DNA from: Opacimonas viscosa
GTDB taxonomy: Bacteria > Pseudomonadota > Gammaproteobacteria > Enterobacterales > Alteromonadaceae
Assembly: GCF_024199005.1 (NCBI RefSeq)
Contig: NZ_JANATA010000021.1
Span: forward strand, 1-52,548
Direction: 5' to 3'
DNA: 52,548 nucleotides
Part shown: piece by piece, positions 27,768 through 37,860 of the stretch
Numbering within the stretch: the first letter of the stretch is position 1
Layout of the letters: every line of letters begins with the position of its first letter
The notes under the pieces: generated by a model
Databases searched by the model: none
What the model saw: only the letters and a program-made list of their open reading frames with translations
What the model was told of the DNA's origin: nothing
Position numbers and translations under genes: made by a program

Positions 27768-29165
27768 ATGGCGCATGCCGCGATTGTTGATGTGTTAAAA
27801 GGCGCATTTGCTATTGGAGACACAGTTGAAATCAAAGGTTGGGTGAGAACCCGTCGTGATTCAAAAGCAGGTTTATCATTTGTTGCAGTTCACGATGGTA
27901 GTTGTTTTGATCCTGTTCAAGTCATCGCATTAAATACGCTAGAAAATTATTCTGAAATTACGTCTCTCACCGCGGGTTGTTCTGTTGCTGTTACTGGCAC
28001 AGTAAAAGCCTCTGAAGGTCAAGGCCAAGCAATTGAAATTGAAGCGACTAGTGTGGTGGTTGTGGGTTTGGTCGAAAACCCTGATACTTACCCTATGGCA
28101 GCAAAGCGTCACTCAATAGAATTTTTGCGTGAACACGCCCATTTACGTCCACGTACAAATGTTATTGGTGCCGTCACGCGTGTTCGTAACTGCTTATCCC
28201 AAGCCGTGCACCGCTTCTTTCACGAGCGTGGTTATTATTGGATCTCAACCCCTATCCTCACAGCTAGTGATACGGAAGGCGCAGGTGAAATGTTCCAAGT
28301 ATCGACTTTGGACATGATGAACCTACCAATGGATGACAAAGGTCAAGTGGATTACAGCCAAGACTTTTTCGGTAAGGAAACCTATTTGACGGTATCTGGT
28401 CAGTTGAACGTTGAAACATACTGTACAGCAATGTCTAAGGTTTATACGTTTGGTCCGACTTTCCGCGCAGAAAATTCAAACACTTCGCGCCACCTTGCAG
28501 AATTTTGGATGATTGAGCCAGAAGTGGCATTTGCTGATCTAGCAACGGTTGCGCAATTGGCAGAAGATTTGTTGAAATACGTTTTCAAAGCAGTGCTAGA
28601 AGAACGTGCTGATGATATGGCTTTCTTTGCCCAGCGTATTAACAAAGACGCTATTACTCGACTAGAACAAGTTGTGGATTCTGAGTTTGTTCGCATGGAT
28701 TACACAGATGCTATCGAGATCTTACAAAAATCGGGTAAGAAGTTTGAATTCCCGGTCGAATGGGGAGTGGATTTATCTTCAGAGCATGAGCGTTATTTGG
28801 CTGAAGAGCACGTTGGCGCACCGATTATCATGCAAAATTATCCCAAAGATATCAAAGCTTTTTACATGCGTATCAATGATGATGGCAAAACTGTTGCCGC
28901 TATGGATGTATTGGCACCAGGTATTGGTGAAATCATTGGTGGTTCACAACGTGAAGAACGCTTAGATGTATTTGATGCACGTCTTGCTGAGATGGGACTA
29001 GATAAAGAAGATTACTCTTGGTATCGCGATTTACGTCGTTACGGTACGGTTCCTCACTCTGGTTTTGGCTTAGGTTTTGAGCGTTTAGTTGCTTATGTTA
29101 CAGGTATGCAAAACGTTCGTGATGTTATTCCATTCCCAAGAACACCGGGTAATGCGAATTACTAG
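27768..29165 (+). CDS. asnS: Asparaginyl-tRNA synthetase
   Basis: Class IIb aminoacyl-tRNA synthetase charging tRNA-Asn. The 465-residue protein has an N-terminal OB-fold anticodon-binding domain (about 1-105, with [23 protein letters not shown]) and a catalytic core. Motif 2 is seen in [25 protein letters not shown] (split as [16 protein letters not shown], about 230-245), motif 3 in [15 protein letters not shown] (about 437-451), and the end [15 protein letters not shown] is the normal AsnS C-terminus. Single gene with its own promoter and a strong terminator. Confidence 0.98.
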   Translation: MAHAAIVDVLKGAFAIGDTVEIKGWVRTRRDSKAGLSFVAVHDGSCFDPVQVIALNTLENYSEITSLTAGCSVAVTGTVKASEGQGQAIEIEATSVVVVGLVENPDTYPMAAKRHSIEFLREHAHLRPRTNVIGAVTRVRNCLSQAVHRFFHERGYYWISTPILTASDTEGAGEMFQVSTLDMMNLPMDDKGQVDYSQDFFGKETYLTVSGQLNVETYCTAMSKVYTFGPTFRAENSNTSRHLAEFWMIEPEVAFADLATVAQLAEDLLKYVFKAVLEERADDMAFFAQRINKDAITRLEQVVDSEFVRMDYTDAIEILQKSGKKFEFPVEWGVDLSSEHERYLAEEHVGAPIIMQNYPKDIKAFYMRINDDGKTVAAMDVLAPGIGEIIGGSQREERLDVFDARLAEMGLDKEDYSWYRDLRRYGTVPHSGFGLGFERLVAYVTGMQNVRDVIPFPRTPGNANY

Positions 29166-29226
29166 TCGTTAAATATTGTAGTTTGGGGCTGATAAAGCAT
29201 TACGCAGTGCCCAAATAAGTCATTGG

Positions 29227-29264
29227 AAAGTCCGATTTCATTCATTTGTTATCGGACTTTTTTT
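29227..29264 (+). terminator. Rho-independent terminator of asnS
   Basis: AAAGTCCGAT and ATCGGACTTT form a perfect 10-bp stem with a 14-base loop, continuing into a run of seven T residues. It lies about 60 bases after the asnS stop. Confidence 0.9.
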
Positions 29265-29489
29265 ATTCGTACAACACCCACCTATTCAGCCGTCACTGGA
29301 CAGCTATGTCGAGCAAAAAAGATGTAACACGTCAAAACCCACTTAAACTCACTAAACCCTTGAAAATATATATCTTTTCTTATGTTTTCAGCCCTATCTT
29401 AGGTACTTTGTTACGTCGATTACAACTCGTTACATTTCGTCACTGTTTCTTGCCTATAGGTCAGTTATGATCACATCATCAAAAAGTTT

Positions 29490-29503
29490 ACTTTGCACAA
29501 AGT
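29490..29503. promoter_or_regulatory. Palindrome upstream of the RND operon, possible operator
   Basis: ACTTTG-CA-CAAAGT is a perfect 6+6 inverted repeat about 45 bases before the adaptor start, where a -35/-10 region would lie. RND pumps are often controlled by TetR-type repressors binding such sites, but no regulator gene is adjacent. Confidence 0.35.
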
Positions 29504-29545
29504 ATTTTGTTTTATTATCCAGTGCATATTGAAAGGGTTTCTATC

Positions 29546-30715
29546 ATGCAAGAAAAAATGCAAAAAAAGCGCTATAAATTACTCGCGACCGTCCTCATTT
29601 TTGGTTTTGGTGTTGCCGGAATGATTGGTATCAAAGCAACCGCAGAAGAAGAAAAAGAAAAGGATAAGGTAGATACACGCCCCACTGTCAGTGTGCAAAC
29701 AGTAACAACATTAAATCACCCTGTTGTGATCAGCACCAATGGTGAAATAGCTCCCAAAGAAGCAACTGCCCTTTCCGCTCAGGTAACTGGTGAAGTCACC
29801 AGTATACATCCAGCATTTGTTGCTGGTGGTGTCGTGCAACGTGGTGACATTTTATTTACCATTGAAGCAGATAACTACGAAGCTGCGGTATTACAAGCAG
29901 AATCGGAACTCGCTCGCGCTCAAGCAGCCCTTATCGAAGAGCAAGCTAGAGCAGACGTTGCCGCTCGAGAAGCAAAAAACTTACCTAAAAACAAAGTCAG
30001 TGACTTGTATTTACGTAAACCGCAACTGTTATCGGCTGAAGCGAATCTTAAATCAGCCCAATCTAGTCTAAAGATCGCTCAAAAGAACTTACGTGATACG
30101 ACTGTGAAAGCCCCTTATGATGCATTAATAGTGTCTCGTGACATCGGTGTAGGCCAGTTCGTGAACCGGGGGGTCAAAATTGGGATGATAAACAACATCG
30201 AAACGGCCGAGGTGATCATCCCTATTGCGGGTTTTGATACACCGTTTTTACCTGAAGAAATAGCGGGGTTACGCGCCACTATTAAAACGAGTGGTCAAAC
30301 GCCTGTTACGCGTCAGGGTACTATCACACGTGACTTAGGGGTCGTCGACCAACGGACACGCATGTCCCATATCGTGGTAGAAATTAATGACCCATACAGT
30401 ATGAATACCGCAGGACCTGAAGTGAAATTTGGGGAGTATGTCGACGTCCAATTTACGGGTATTACTTTACAAAACGTGTATAAGATCCCTCAAGCGTTGA
30501 TTAACCGCCGCATCATTTGGACGCTAGATGATGAAAATAAAATGCGCTCAAGACCTGTTTCAGTCATCCGTGAAGAAGGTAAATTTTTCTTGGTCAATGA
30601 GGGGATTTTACCAACCGACCGCATTGTCACAAGCCTACCTGAGTACCCGCAAAACGGTATGGAAGTAAAATTAATTAAAGATGACATTGATGTCATTGCG
30701 AACGAATCAGAGTAA
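29546..30715 (+). CDS. RND efflux periplasmic adaptor (membrane fusion protein)
   Basis: A 389-residue HlyD/AcrA-like adaptor linking an RND pump to an outer-membrane channel. The ATG at 29546, with AAGGG 8 bases upstream, was preferred to a TTG 13 codons earlier. It has a basic N-terminus and one hydrophobic helix (about 9-27), an acidic Lys/Glu-rich linker, the lipoyl/barrel-sandwich half-motif (GEVTSIHPAFVAGGVVQRGDILFTIE split near residues 76-101), a coiled-coil hairpin rich in Ala/Gln (about 107-170) and the second lipoyl half (TVKAPYDALIVSRDIGVGQFV). No lipobox, so it is anchored by its helix. The permease follows after 12 bases; no outer-membrane factor is present. Confidence 0.92.
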   Translation: MQEKMQKKRYKLLATVLIFGFGVAGMIGIKATAEEEKEKDKVDTRPTVSVQTVTTLNHPVVISTNGEIAPKEATALSAQVTGEVTSIHPAFVAGGVVQRGDILFTIEADNYEAAVLQAESELARAQAALIEEQARADVAAREAKNLPKNKVSDLYLRKPQLLSAEANLKSAQSSLKIAQKNLRDTTVKAPYDALIVSRDIGVGQFVNRGVKIGMINNIETAEVIIPIAGFDTPFLPEEIAGLRATIKTSGQTPVTRQGTITRDLGVVDQRTRMSHIVVEINDPYSMNTAGPEVKFGEYVDVQFTGITLQNVYKIPQALINRRIIWTLDDENKMRSRPVSVIREEGKFFLVNEGILPTDRIVTSLPEYPQNGMEVKLIKDDIDVIANESE

Positions 30716-30727
30716 GGATTGCCCAGT

Positions 30728-33700
30728 ATGACTGAACCAACAAATCCTAATTCGGTTAACTCAAATGATGCCGAGTTATTATCCAACTCAGCAGCGCAAA
30801 ATATAGCTGAAAAACAAGAAACTGGGATTATTGCCTATTTTGCACGTAACCCTGTCGCTGCGAACTTAATGATGTTTTTCATTATTGCTATGGGTATTGT
30901 CAGCGCCTTGACTATCCAACGCCAAATGTTTCCCAATATTGAAATTAATTTTATCAACATCCAAGCGTCTTATCCTGGTGCTGCACCCAGAGAAATTGAA
31001 GAAAGTATCTTGGTGAAAATTGAAGAAAACATCAAAGATATTACTGAAATCAAACAAAGTATTTCTCGTTCTTTTCGCAACGGTGGACGTATTTCTTTGC
31101 GTTTACATGCAGATGCCGATATCCAAGAAACCTTAGATAAAGTCAAACAACGTGTCGATTCTATCGGTACCTTCCCTGCTGATATGGAACCTATCCAAGT
31201 CACCCAAGCGGAGTTTCAACAAGACGTCATAGAAATGTCTTTAGTGGGTGATGTGCCATTAGAACAACTCAAACCGATTGCACAACAAATCGAAAACGAG
31301 TTACTGCAACTCAATAATGTCTCGCTAGCAAATCAACAAGCACCTGGTGATGAAATCGCTATTGAGGTACGTCCTGAAACGTTAAAACAATACAATTTAA
31401 CCATCAGTGATATCTCCAGTGCGATCCGACGCTACTCAGCAAACTACTCTGCCGGTCAGCTTAGAACCGATTCCGGTACGATTGCTGTGCGTGTTGAAAA
31501 TCAGTATTACGATGGTGAAGAATTTCGGAATATTCCAGTGATTATCGGTGCCGGTGGTGCACGTGTTTTACTTAAAGAAGTCGCTAACATAAAAGACGGA
31601 TTTACCGAAGGCGAACGTTATTTCAAATATTCTGGGCAAAACGCTATTTTCATGAATGTAAAAGCAACTAAAACACAAGATACTGTGCCCGTTGCTGAAT
31701 CCGTTAAAGCGTATATCGAACAAAAAAACCAAACCTTACCCGATGGCCTACAAATAAAAATTTTGGTTGATATGACCTATTATTTGAACGCTCGCCTGAA
31801 CATGATGCTGAGTAATTTAGCACAAGGTGCCGTATTGGTCGCATTGATGCTTACCTTGTTTTTACGCTTCCGTTTAGCGGCATGGGTCGTGGTGGGACTT
31901 TTTGTGAGCTTCCTTGGGGCAATTATGATGATGCCTGTTTTTGGTGTGACCATTAATATCATGTCCTTATTTGCATTCATCATGGTACTAGGGATCGTGG
32001 TCGACGATGCCATTGTGATTGGGGAGGCGGCCTACACCGAAGTCGAACAAAAAGGAATGAGTGTCAATAACGTTATCCGAGGGGCAAAACGAGTTGCCAC
32101 ACCAGCTACTTTTGGTGTTTTAACGACGATTGCGGTCTTTGCACCATTTACCCTATCTAGTGGTCCAGAAGGTGCATTTTTCTTTAATATTGCGATGGTC
32201 GTTATTCTGTGTTTGGCTTTTAGTTTGGTTGAATCAAAACTGATTTTACCGTCCCATATTGCCCATATCAAAATGACGCCGATCAAGGAAAATAGCTGGC
32301 GTGATCGTTTTAACAAAGCTTTCTTCGGTTTCGTTAACGGCAAATACAAGCGTTTTATCGCACGTTGTACAGAATGGCGTTGGGCGGTATTTGCAACATT
32401 TATAGCAATGCTAATGCTCAGTATTGGTCTGATCCAAGCTGATTATGTGCGCACCGTACCCAACCCAAAAGTCCCACATGACTTCCCTTCTGTACGTATA
32501 GAAATGAGTGAGGCGGTATCTGATATGGCCACCATCACTGCGCTCAAAACAGTTGAAAAAGTCATCTTGGATGTAGAACAAGAAACGATTGATGAATATG
32601 GTTCAGGTATGATCCGTGACATCTTGGCATTTAATCAAGGTCGCACGAATGCGCGGATCGTGATTCCTTTGGTGGATGAAGAACTACGTCACTTCGATAC
32701 CTTTGAACTGGCGCGTAAATGGCGCGAGAGAATGCCAGAAATTGCCGGTATGAAATCTATCACCATCCAAGATGATGTTAACGGTGGTGGCGACAACGGT
32801 GAGTTTGGTTATGCCATATTTGGCAGCGACTTAGAAACATTAAATGCAGCGGGTCGTTACCTAATCTCGCTATTACAACAAACAGATGGCTTGTTTGATG
32901 TCAGCTCAACCATCGACCCAGCGAGCAAAGAAATCCGCATGGAATTATTACCTGTCGCGGATTCGTTGGGACTCAATTTATCAACCATAGCACGTCAAGT
33001 AGGTGCCAGTTTCTATGGCGGTGAAGCACAACGGTTTATTCGCAATGGCGAAGAAGTAAAGGTCATGGTGCGTTACCCCAAATTAACCCGTGAGCGCTTT
33101 TCTGACTTAAAATACACTACAATCCAAACGCCTAGCGGTGATGAAGTTTTACTAGGGGATGTTGTGACGCTATCCGAAGAGCCAGGTATTTCCTATATCC
33201 GTCGCGAAGGTGGGTATCGCAGTGTATATGTTTGGGGGGCAATTGATGAAGAAGCTGTCGAACCAAACACTGTCATTGAACAAATCAAAGACGAGTTAAT
33301 GCCAAAAATGAAAGAGCGCTTCCCTGATGTGAGAACGCAATTAGGTGGTACGATTGAAGAACAACAAGCGCAGCAAAACGAACAGATTATGTTCTTTATT
33401 GCAGGTATGCTGATGGTCTTTATCTTGTTGGCAGTGCCATTAAAAAGTTACGGCCAGCCACTTATCATCATGTCAGTTATTCCATTTAGTTTAACTGGGG
33501 CGATATGGGGACACTTCTTCCTAGGTATTGATTTATCCATGATGTCAACGTTTGGGCTTATTGCGGCCGCTGGGGTTGTGATCAACGACTCGCTGGTCAT
33601 GACCGACTTTATCAATCAGCGCATACAACAAGGCTATGCCATCAAAGATGCAGTTGTTGAGGCCGGTTGTGCACGTTTCAGAGCTATCACACTAACATCG

Positions 33701-33937
33701 ATTACCACTTTTGCTGGTGTCCTACCCATCATGTTTGAAACGAGTTTACAGGCCTCATTTGTCATTCCAATGGCAGTCGCTCTAGGTTTTGCTGTTTTGT
33801 ATGCCACACTCGTCACGTTAGTCTTGGTACCTTGTTTGTATCTGATATTGTTGGATCTAAAAGTCCCCTTCTCAGTTACGACAAAATTTGTCTCAGGACT
33901 AATGAATAAGAAACGAGCCATTACTCAAAACTCATAA
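30728..33937 (+). CDS. RND efflux transporter permease
   Basis: A 1,069-residue AcrB-type proton-driven pump of the inner membrane. Twelve membrane helices in the 1+5+1+5 plan and two large periplasmic loops can be read. Helix 4 carries the proton-relay pair in VLGIVVDDAIVIGEAAYTEV (two adjacent Asp residues), and the second half has GVVINDSLVMTDFIN, the matching helix 10 region. The N-terminus has a 40-residue polar extension before the first helix. The start at 30728 has AAGGA 9 bases upstream. It looks nearer to the HAE1/SwrC-like divergent RND group than to classic AcrB; substrate unknown. Operon with the adaptor, ended by a terminator at 33989. Confidence 0.93.
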   Translation: MTEPTNPNSVNSNDAELLSNSAAQNIAEKQETGIIAYFARNPVAANLMMFFIIAMGIVSALTIQRQMFPNIEINFINIQASYPGAAPREIEESILVKIEENIKDITEIKQSISRSFRNGGRISLRLHADADIQETLDKVKQRVDSIGTFPADMEPIQVTQAEFQQDVIEMSLVGDVPLEQLKPIAQQIENELLQLNNVSLANQQAPGDEIAIEVRPETLKQYNLTISDISSAIRRYSANYSAGQLRTDSGTIAVRVENQYYDGEEFRNIPVIIGAGGARVLLKEVANIKDGFTEGERYFKYSGQNAIFMNVKATKTQDTVPVAESVKAYIEQKNQTLPDGLQIKILVDMTYYLNARLNMMLSNLAQGAVLVALMLTLFLRFRLAAWVVVGLFVSFLGAIMMMPVFGVTINIMSLFAFIMVLGIVVDDAIVIGEAAYTEVEQKGMSVNNVIRGAKRVATPATFGVLTTIAVFAPFTLSSGPEGAFFFNIAMVVILCLAFSLVESKLILPSHIAHIKMTPIKENSWRDRFNKAFFGFVNGKYKRFIARCTEWRWAVFATFIAMLMLSIGLIQADYVRTVPNPKVPHDFPSVRIEMSEAVSDMATITALKTVEKVILDVEQETIDEYGSGMIRDILAFNQGRTNARIVIPLVDEELRHFDTFELARKWRERMPEIAGMKSITIQDDVNGGGDNGEFGYAIFGSDLETLNAAGRYLISLLQQTDGLFDVSSTIDPASKEIRMELLPVADSLGLNLSTIARQVGASFYGGEAQRFIRNGEEVKVMVRYPKLTRERFSDLKYTTIQTPSGDEVLLGDVVTLSEEPGISYIRREGGYRSVYVWGAIDEEAVEPNTVIEQIKDELMPKMKERFPDVRTQLGGTIEEQQAQQNEQIMFFIAGMLMVFILLAVPLKSYGQPLIIMSVIPFSLTGAIWGHFFLGIDLSMMSTFGLIAAAGVVINDSLVMTDFINQRIQQGYAIKDAVVEAGCARFRAITLTSITTFAGVLPIMFETSLQASFVIPMAVALGFAVLYATLVTLVLVPCLYLILLDLKVPFSVTTKFVSGLMNKKRAITQNS

Positions 33938-33988
33938 ATAGCAGACAAAGTGAAAGCTTTGCAAAAAGCATAAAAGCACAACAGCAAC

Positions 33989-34030
33989 AGTCCCCCTAGT
34001 TTACAGCTGGAGCCTAGGGGGACTTTTTTA
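33989..34030 (+). terminator. Rho-independent terminator of the RND operon
   Basis: AGTCCCCCTAG and CTAGGGGGACT form a perfect 11-bp stem with a 14-base loop, followed by a run of T residues, about 50 bases after the permease stop. Confidence 0.93.
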
Positions 34031-34229
34031 TGAGTTGTTGTTCCCTTTCATTCTGCTAAGCGCATCCTCTTAGCAGACATATCATCGCAATAACGTCATT
34101 AATTTTTCCATTACTAAACAATAAAAATTGGTGATACAAAATATATATATACTGCCAATCCGCTTTTTCCTACACCCTTGATATCACAAAGGGGACAACG
34201 GTATGAAAAAAAAACTACACACCTTTCAT

Positions 34230-34257
34230 TTAATTTTCCACAAAAGCGTTCCGATAC
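34230..34257 (+). promoter_or_regulatory. Weak sigma-28 (FliA)-like promoter candidate
   Basis: TTAATTTT, 12 bases, TCCGATAC resembles the FliA consensus TAAAGTTT - 11 bases - GCCGATAA with four mismatches and one extra spacer base. It lies about 110 bases before the first chemosensory gene. If real, it would tie the locus to the flagellar regulon; this is speculative. Confidence 0.25.
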
Positions 34258-34367
34258 ATAAATACTTGCCCACAAATGTATTTTCACATTGGGGATAACA
34301 CTAAGGACAAACTTAACAGCAAGTACGTTATTTTCGATGTGCACCGCCATTTCAAGGAGATCGGATC

Positions 34368-36287
34368 ATGGCTTTAAAGAAGAACGCACCAAGTGAACAG
34401 GACAACATCACAGCATTGTCATCAAAAAATGATGCCCGTGCTAAACGCGAAGCCGAAGAGCATCGACGTCGCGCTAGAACGTTAGCTAAGCAGCAACAAG
34501 CTGCTGAAAAAATTGCATCTGCAGCCGTACAGCTGGCAAGTGGAATTACCGAAGCTTCAACCGCTCGAGACCAACTTGCAACCGCTACGAACGAAATTGC
34601 AACTGGTGCCGAACAATCAAGTGGCGCTAGTCAAGAAAGTTTGGCAGCGATGACTCAAATCTCTGGCCGTATCGCGCGCCAGGGTGAAATTGCAGAACTT
34701 TCTACGAACAAAACTCTGGAATTACAAGATATGGTGGGAACGGTTAGTTCTGACATCAATGCACTTGTGGAAAACGTTAGTACCGCGTCAGAACGTCAAA
34801 GCGCCTCTATCTCGATGGTTAACTCGTTGAGTGAACAAGCTGACCGCATCAATGAAGCGGTTAAACAAGTCATGCGTATCGCTGACCAAACCAACTTACT
34901 TGCATTAAATGCAGCAATTGAAGCTGGCCGTGCTGGTAAGCATGGTAAAGGTTTTGCCGTGGTAGCTGATACTGTGCGCACCTTAGCGGAATCATCAGAG
35001 CGCAATGCTACGAATATTGCCCAGCAAATTGAACAAATCCAAGCAAGAGCCAAGACGTTAACAGACTCTGTTAAAACATCTGCTCAAGCCGCTTTAGAAG
35101 AAGCGGCAAAAGGCCGTGATATTTCTAAACAACTTGAAGGTATGAAAACCGACATGGAAGAAATCTATGACGGAGCCAAAGAGTTAGGCGTTGCTGCGAA
35201 CCAAATGAACGTTGCTGCTGGTGATGCACAAAAAGGTTCTGAAGCAATTGCTGCGGCGGCTGAAGAACAATCTGCTGCTGTTGAGCAGGTCATGAAAAGT
35301 TTGGAGCAACAAGAAATTGCACTAAACGGTGCGGAAGAAGCATCACAAGGTTTAGAGCTTCTTACGGATGAGCTTAAAAACAGTACCGATATTGCTAAGT
35401 CTTCAGAAGAAGTGGCTGCGACTGCAGAAGAATTATCGGCAAGTGTTGAAGAAATCAACCGCTCTGCGACAGAAATTATGACTGCGATTGATCAAATTTC
35501 GCTAGGTGCAGAACAAGCATCAACCGCGGTTGAGCAAGCAGTTTCTGGTATTACCCAAATCGAACAAGGTGTAAATGTTGCCGAAAGTCGTGCATCAAAA
35601 GCCGTTGAACTAGGTCAAAAGTTACAAGCTAATCTTGCAGCAAACAAAACAGGTGTAGATGAGATGATTGCCGGTATTTCTGAATCCGTTGAAGTAGGTC
35701 GCAAAAATTTAAATGCTATTGATGAAGTAGTCAGTGTGGCTCGTCAAATTGACAAAGTATCAGAAGCGATTGGTACCGTCGCAATCAAAACAGCAATGTT
35801 AGCCGTCAATGGCGCGGTTGAAGCGGCTCGAGCTGGTGAATATGGCAAAGGTTTCGCAGTTGTGTCCGATGATATCCAAAATTTAGCAGATGATGCAGCT
35901 GAGAATGTTGAGCAAATTAAAGATCTTGTTAAGTCTATCCAAGACCAAGCGCTATTAGTACGCAATGACTTATCAGATGTAGCTAACATGGCTGAAACAG
36001 AAGCACGCAAAGCAACGGCGACTACGGAAAGCCTTGTGAAAGTGGAATCTGAAACTGTTGCGTTGGTCTCAGGTAACAACGAGATCCGTGAAGCAGCACA
36101 AGAAGTTGTGACAGCTGTAACACAAGCTAAACGTGGTATGGAACAAATTGCTGCAGCTAATGAACAAGCATCAAGCAACAGTCAAGAAGCAGCAACAGCG
36201 TCACGTCAACAAGCATCAAGTGCTGAAGAATTAGCAGCGGCTATTGAAGAAATCGCCTCTATTGCAGACGAATTACAATCAGCATAA
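34368..36287 (+). CDS. Soluble chemoreceptor with two MCP signalling tips
   Basis: A 639-residue, Ala/Glu-rich, almost wholly coiled-coil protein with no membrane helix, signal peptide or recognisable sensor domain. The basic start (residues 1-45) is followed by a first receptor hairpin whose tip is [35 protein letters not shown] split around 170-204, and a second hairpin whose tip lies near 468-505 ([27 protein letters not shown]). The first tip has Lys where the consensus has Glu (GRAGK for ARAGE) and Thr for Glu in VADEVR; the second lacks the QTNLLAL core. Many Glu/Gln-Ala-Ala stretches could be methylation sites. AAGGAG lies 9 bases before the ATG. First gene of the chemosensory operon; probably the cytoplasmic receptor of this system. 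Confidence 0.85.
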   Translation: MALKKNAPSEQDNITALSSKNDARAKREAEEHRRRARTLAKQQQAAEKIASAAVQLASGITEASTARDQLATATNEIATGAEQSSGASQESLAAMTQISGRIARQGEIAELSTNKTLELQDMVGTVSSDINALVENVSTASERQSASISMVNSLSEQADRINEAVKQVMRIADQTNLLALNAAIEAGRAGKHGKGFAVVADTVRTLAESSERNATNIAQQIEQIQARAKTLTDSVKTSAQAALEEAAKGRDISKQLEGMKTDMEEIYDGAKELGVAANQMNVAAGDAQKGSEAIAAAAEEQSAAVEQVMKSLEQQEIALNGAEEASQGLELLTDELKNSTDIAKSSEEVAATAEELSASVEEINRSATEIMTAIDQISLGAEQASTAVEQAVSGITQIEQGVNVAESRASKAVELGQKLQANLAANKTGVDEMIAGISESVEVGRKNLNAIDEVVSVARQIDKVSEAIGTVAIKTAMLAVNGAVEAARAGEYGKGFAVVSDDIQNLADDAAENVEQIKDLVKSIQDQALLVRNDLSDVANMAETEARKATATTESLVKVESETVALVSGNNEIREAAQEVVTAVTQAKRGMEQIAAANEQASSNSQEAATASRQQASSAEELAAAIEEIASIADELQSA

Positions 36288-36313
36288 GCCCTGTAAAACA
36301 AGGAGGTTTGTAT

Positions 36314-37858
36314 ATGAGTAATATACAAATAGTGGAAGATACAAACACAGATGTAGTGGATGACGAAGTAAATAGTCAATACGTTACGTTTGCTGTAGGT
36401 GATGAAGCCTTCGGTTTTACGATGCAATCGGTACGTGAAATTATTCGCATACCGAACACGGTAGATGTGCCATTAACGCCAAGTGCGTTAGTGGGACTAG
36501 CTAACCTCCGTGGTGCTGTGTTGCCTATTTTAGATCTGCGGACGATTTTGGGTTTGCCTGCGGCTGAAGCATCAGAAGCACAGCGTGTTATCGTCACAGA
36601 TATTGGTACTCCTGTTGGCTTAATTGTCGATAAAGTACTCCAAGTCATGCAAGCAGACGAATCACTGATTGATAAGAATTCGCATGTGACAGGTTCGGTT
36701 GATACGGCTTTGTTAGATGGTGTTATCAAAGAACACAGTGGTCGTGCAATGACCCAGTTATTAAATGTTGCACAAATCATTAATCATGATTTTAAACAAG
36801 TCTTAGCGCGTGCTACTAGTCAATCTAGCAATGTACATGCAATGCATGAATTTAATGAAGATGAGCAAGATGATGATAACCAACTGGTGAGTTTTTTGTT
36901 AGACAACCAAGAGTATGCATTTGATCTCATGGATGTTGAAGAAATCGTGCGCATGCCAGAACGTGTATCAGCGGTACCGAAAACAGCACAACATATCTTA
37001 GGATTGATTGAGTTGCGCAATCGCCTACTTCCTTTGGTTGACCTGCGTCGTTTGTTTGCACTGAACGAAACAGAAGTCAATGATAATACTCGCATCTTAG
37101 TCGTCAGTATTAAACAACCCAATGCCCCCAAATCATTTGTGGGTTTAGTCGTAGACCAAGTGCGCGAAGTATTACGCGTTAATTCAAACGTCAAAGATGA
37201 AGTACCGAGTATTTTACAGCAAGATAACAATGGTGAGATTGAGCATGTGTGCCGCCTAGAAGACGGTAAACGCTTAGTTTCAGTGCTATCTGCTTGTGCG
37301 CTGTTTAATCAAAGTGAAATCAGACAAGCGTTGGAAAAAGCCAATGAACAACAGGAGAATGATGTGGATAATGACCTTCAAAATCAGACTTCAGATGATG
37401 ATATTGCCCAATTGGTCGTCTTTCATCTAAACAATCAAGAATTTGCCGTCACCATTGACGACGTCCAAGAGATTACTCGTATCCCAGAGAAACTTGACCG
37501 TGTACCTAAAACACCTGAGTTTATCGAAGGTATGGTGAATCTTCGCGGTACTGTCATGCCAGTCATTGATATGCGTACACGTTTTAACATTGCAAAATGT
37601 GAAGGAAGTGACCGTCAACGTATTATCGTGATGAACGTGAACAATAATCGCACTGGATTTATTGTTGATTCAGTGGCGCAAGTCATCCGTATTCCACAAA
37701 GCCAAATTGAGCAATCACCGCACTTATCTGATGACCAAAGTAAGGTCATGGGTAATGTGGTTAACCTCAAAGAAGAAAAACGCATGATTCAGGTATTGAA
37801 CGTGCCGGCTTTATTGAGTGAAGACGAAATAGAAAACTTATTGGAAGAGGCTGCATAA
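36314..37858 (+). CDS. Triple CheW-domain coupling protein
   Basis: A 514-residue protein consisting of three tandem CheW domains (about 20-160, 180-325 and 358-508) joined by acidic linkers. Each shows the CheW pattern: YVTFAVGDEAFGF / LVSFLLDNQEYAFDL / LVVFHLNNQEFAVTI, then an EIxRxP element (REIIRIPN, EEIVRMPE, QEITRIPE), then an LRG-like loop (ANLRGAVLPILDLR, IELRNRLLPLVDLR, VNLRGTVMPVIDMR). Domain 2 has LRN rather than LRG. CheW couples receptors to CheA; three domains in one chain could act as an array scaffold. A perfect AGGAGG stands 7 bases before the ATG at 36314. No receiver domain, so it is not CheV. Confidence 0.93.
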   Translation: MSNIQIVEDTNTDVVDDEVNSQYVTFAVGDEAFGFTMQSVREIIRIPNTVDVPLTPSALVGLANLRGAVLPILDLRTILGLPAAEASEAQRVIVTDIGTPVGLIVDKVLQVMQADESLIDKNSHVTGSVDTALLDGVIKEHSGRAMTQLLNVAQIINHDFKQVLARATSQSSNVHAMHEFNEDEQDDDNQLVSFLLDNQEYAFDLMDVEEIVRMPERVSAVPKTAQHILGLIELRNRLLPLVDLRRLFALNETEVNDNTRILVVSIKQPNAPKSFVGLVVDQVREVLRVNSNVKDEVPSILQQDNNGEIEHVCRLEDGKRLVSVLSACALFNQSEIRQALEKANEQQENDVDNDLQNQTSDDDIAQLVVFHLNNQEFAVTIDDVQEITRIPEKLDRVPKTPEFIEGMVNLRGTVMPVIDMRTRFNIAKCEGSDRQRIIVMNVNNNRTGFIVDSVAQVIRIPQSQIEQSPHLSDDQSKVMGNVVNLKEEKRMIQVLNVPALLSEDEIENLLEEAA

Positions 37859-37860
37859 AT

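Larger units (their letters stand above)
29166..29545. other. Intergenic region between asnS and the RND operon
   Basis: About 380 bases holding the asnS terminator (29227-29264) and, near the RND genes, a palindrome (29490-29503). An open stretch from ATG 29309 to 29470 could code a 53-residue basic peptide but has no ribosome site and no recognised features, so no gene is called. Confidence 0.5.
33938..34367. other. Intergenic region between RND operon and chemosensory locus
   Basis: 430 bases without a gene. It contains the RND terminator, then AT-rich DNA including an alternating AT stretch (34141-34151) and a candidate sigma-28-like element (34230-34257). AAGGAG stands 9 bases before the receptor ATG. 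Confidence 0.6.

Noticed and set aside
29246-29470. Open frame of 74 codons after asnS
   Set aside because: It begins inside the asnS terminator; the internal ATG at 29309 has no ribosome site and the product matches nothing recognised.
35744-36178. 144-codon open frame opposite the soluble receptor
   Set aside because: Ser/Ala-rich mirror of a repetitive Ala/Glu coiled-coil gene; such long antisense frames are expected there.
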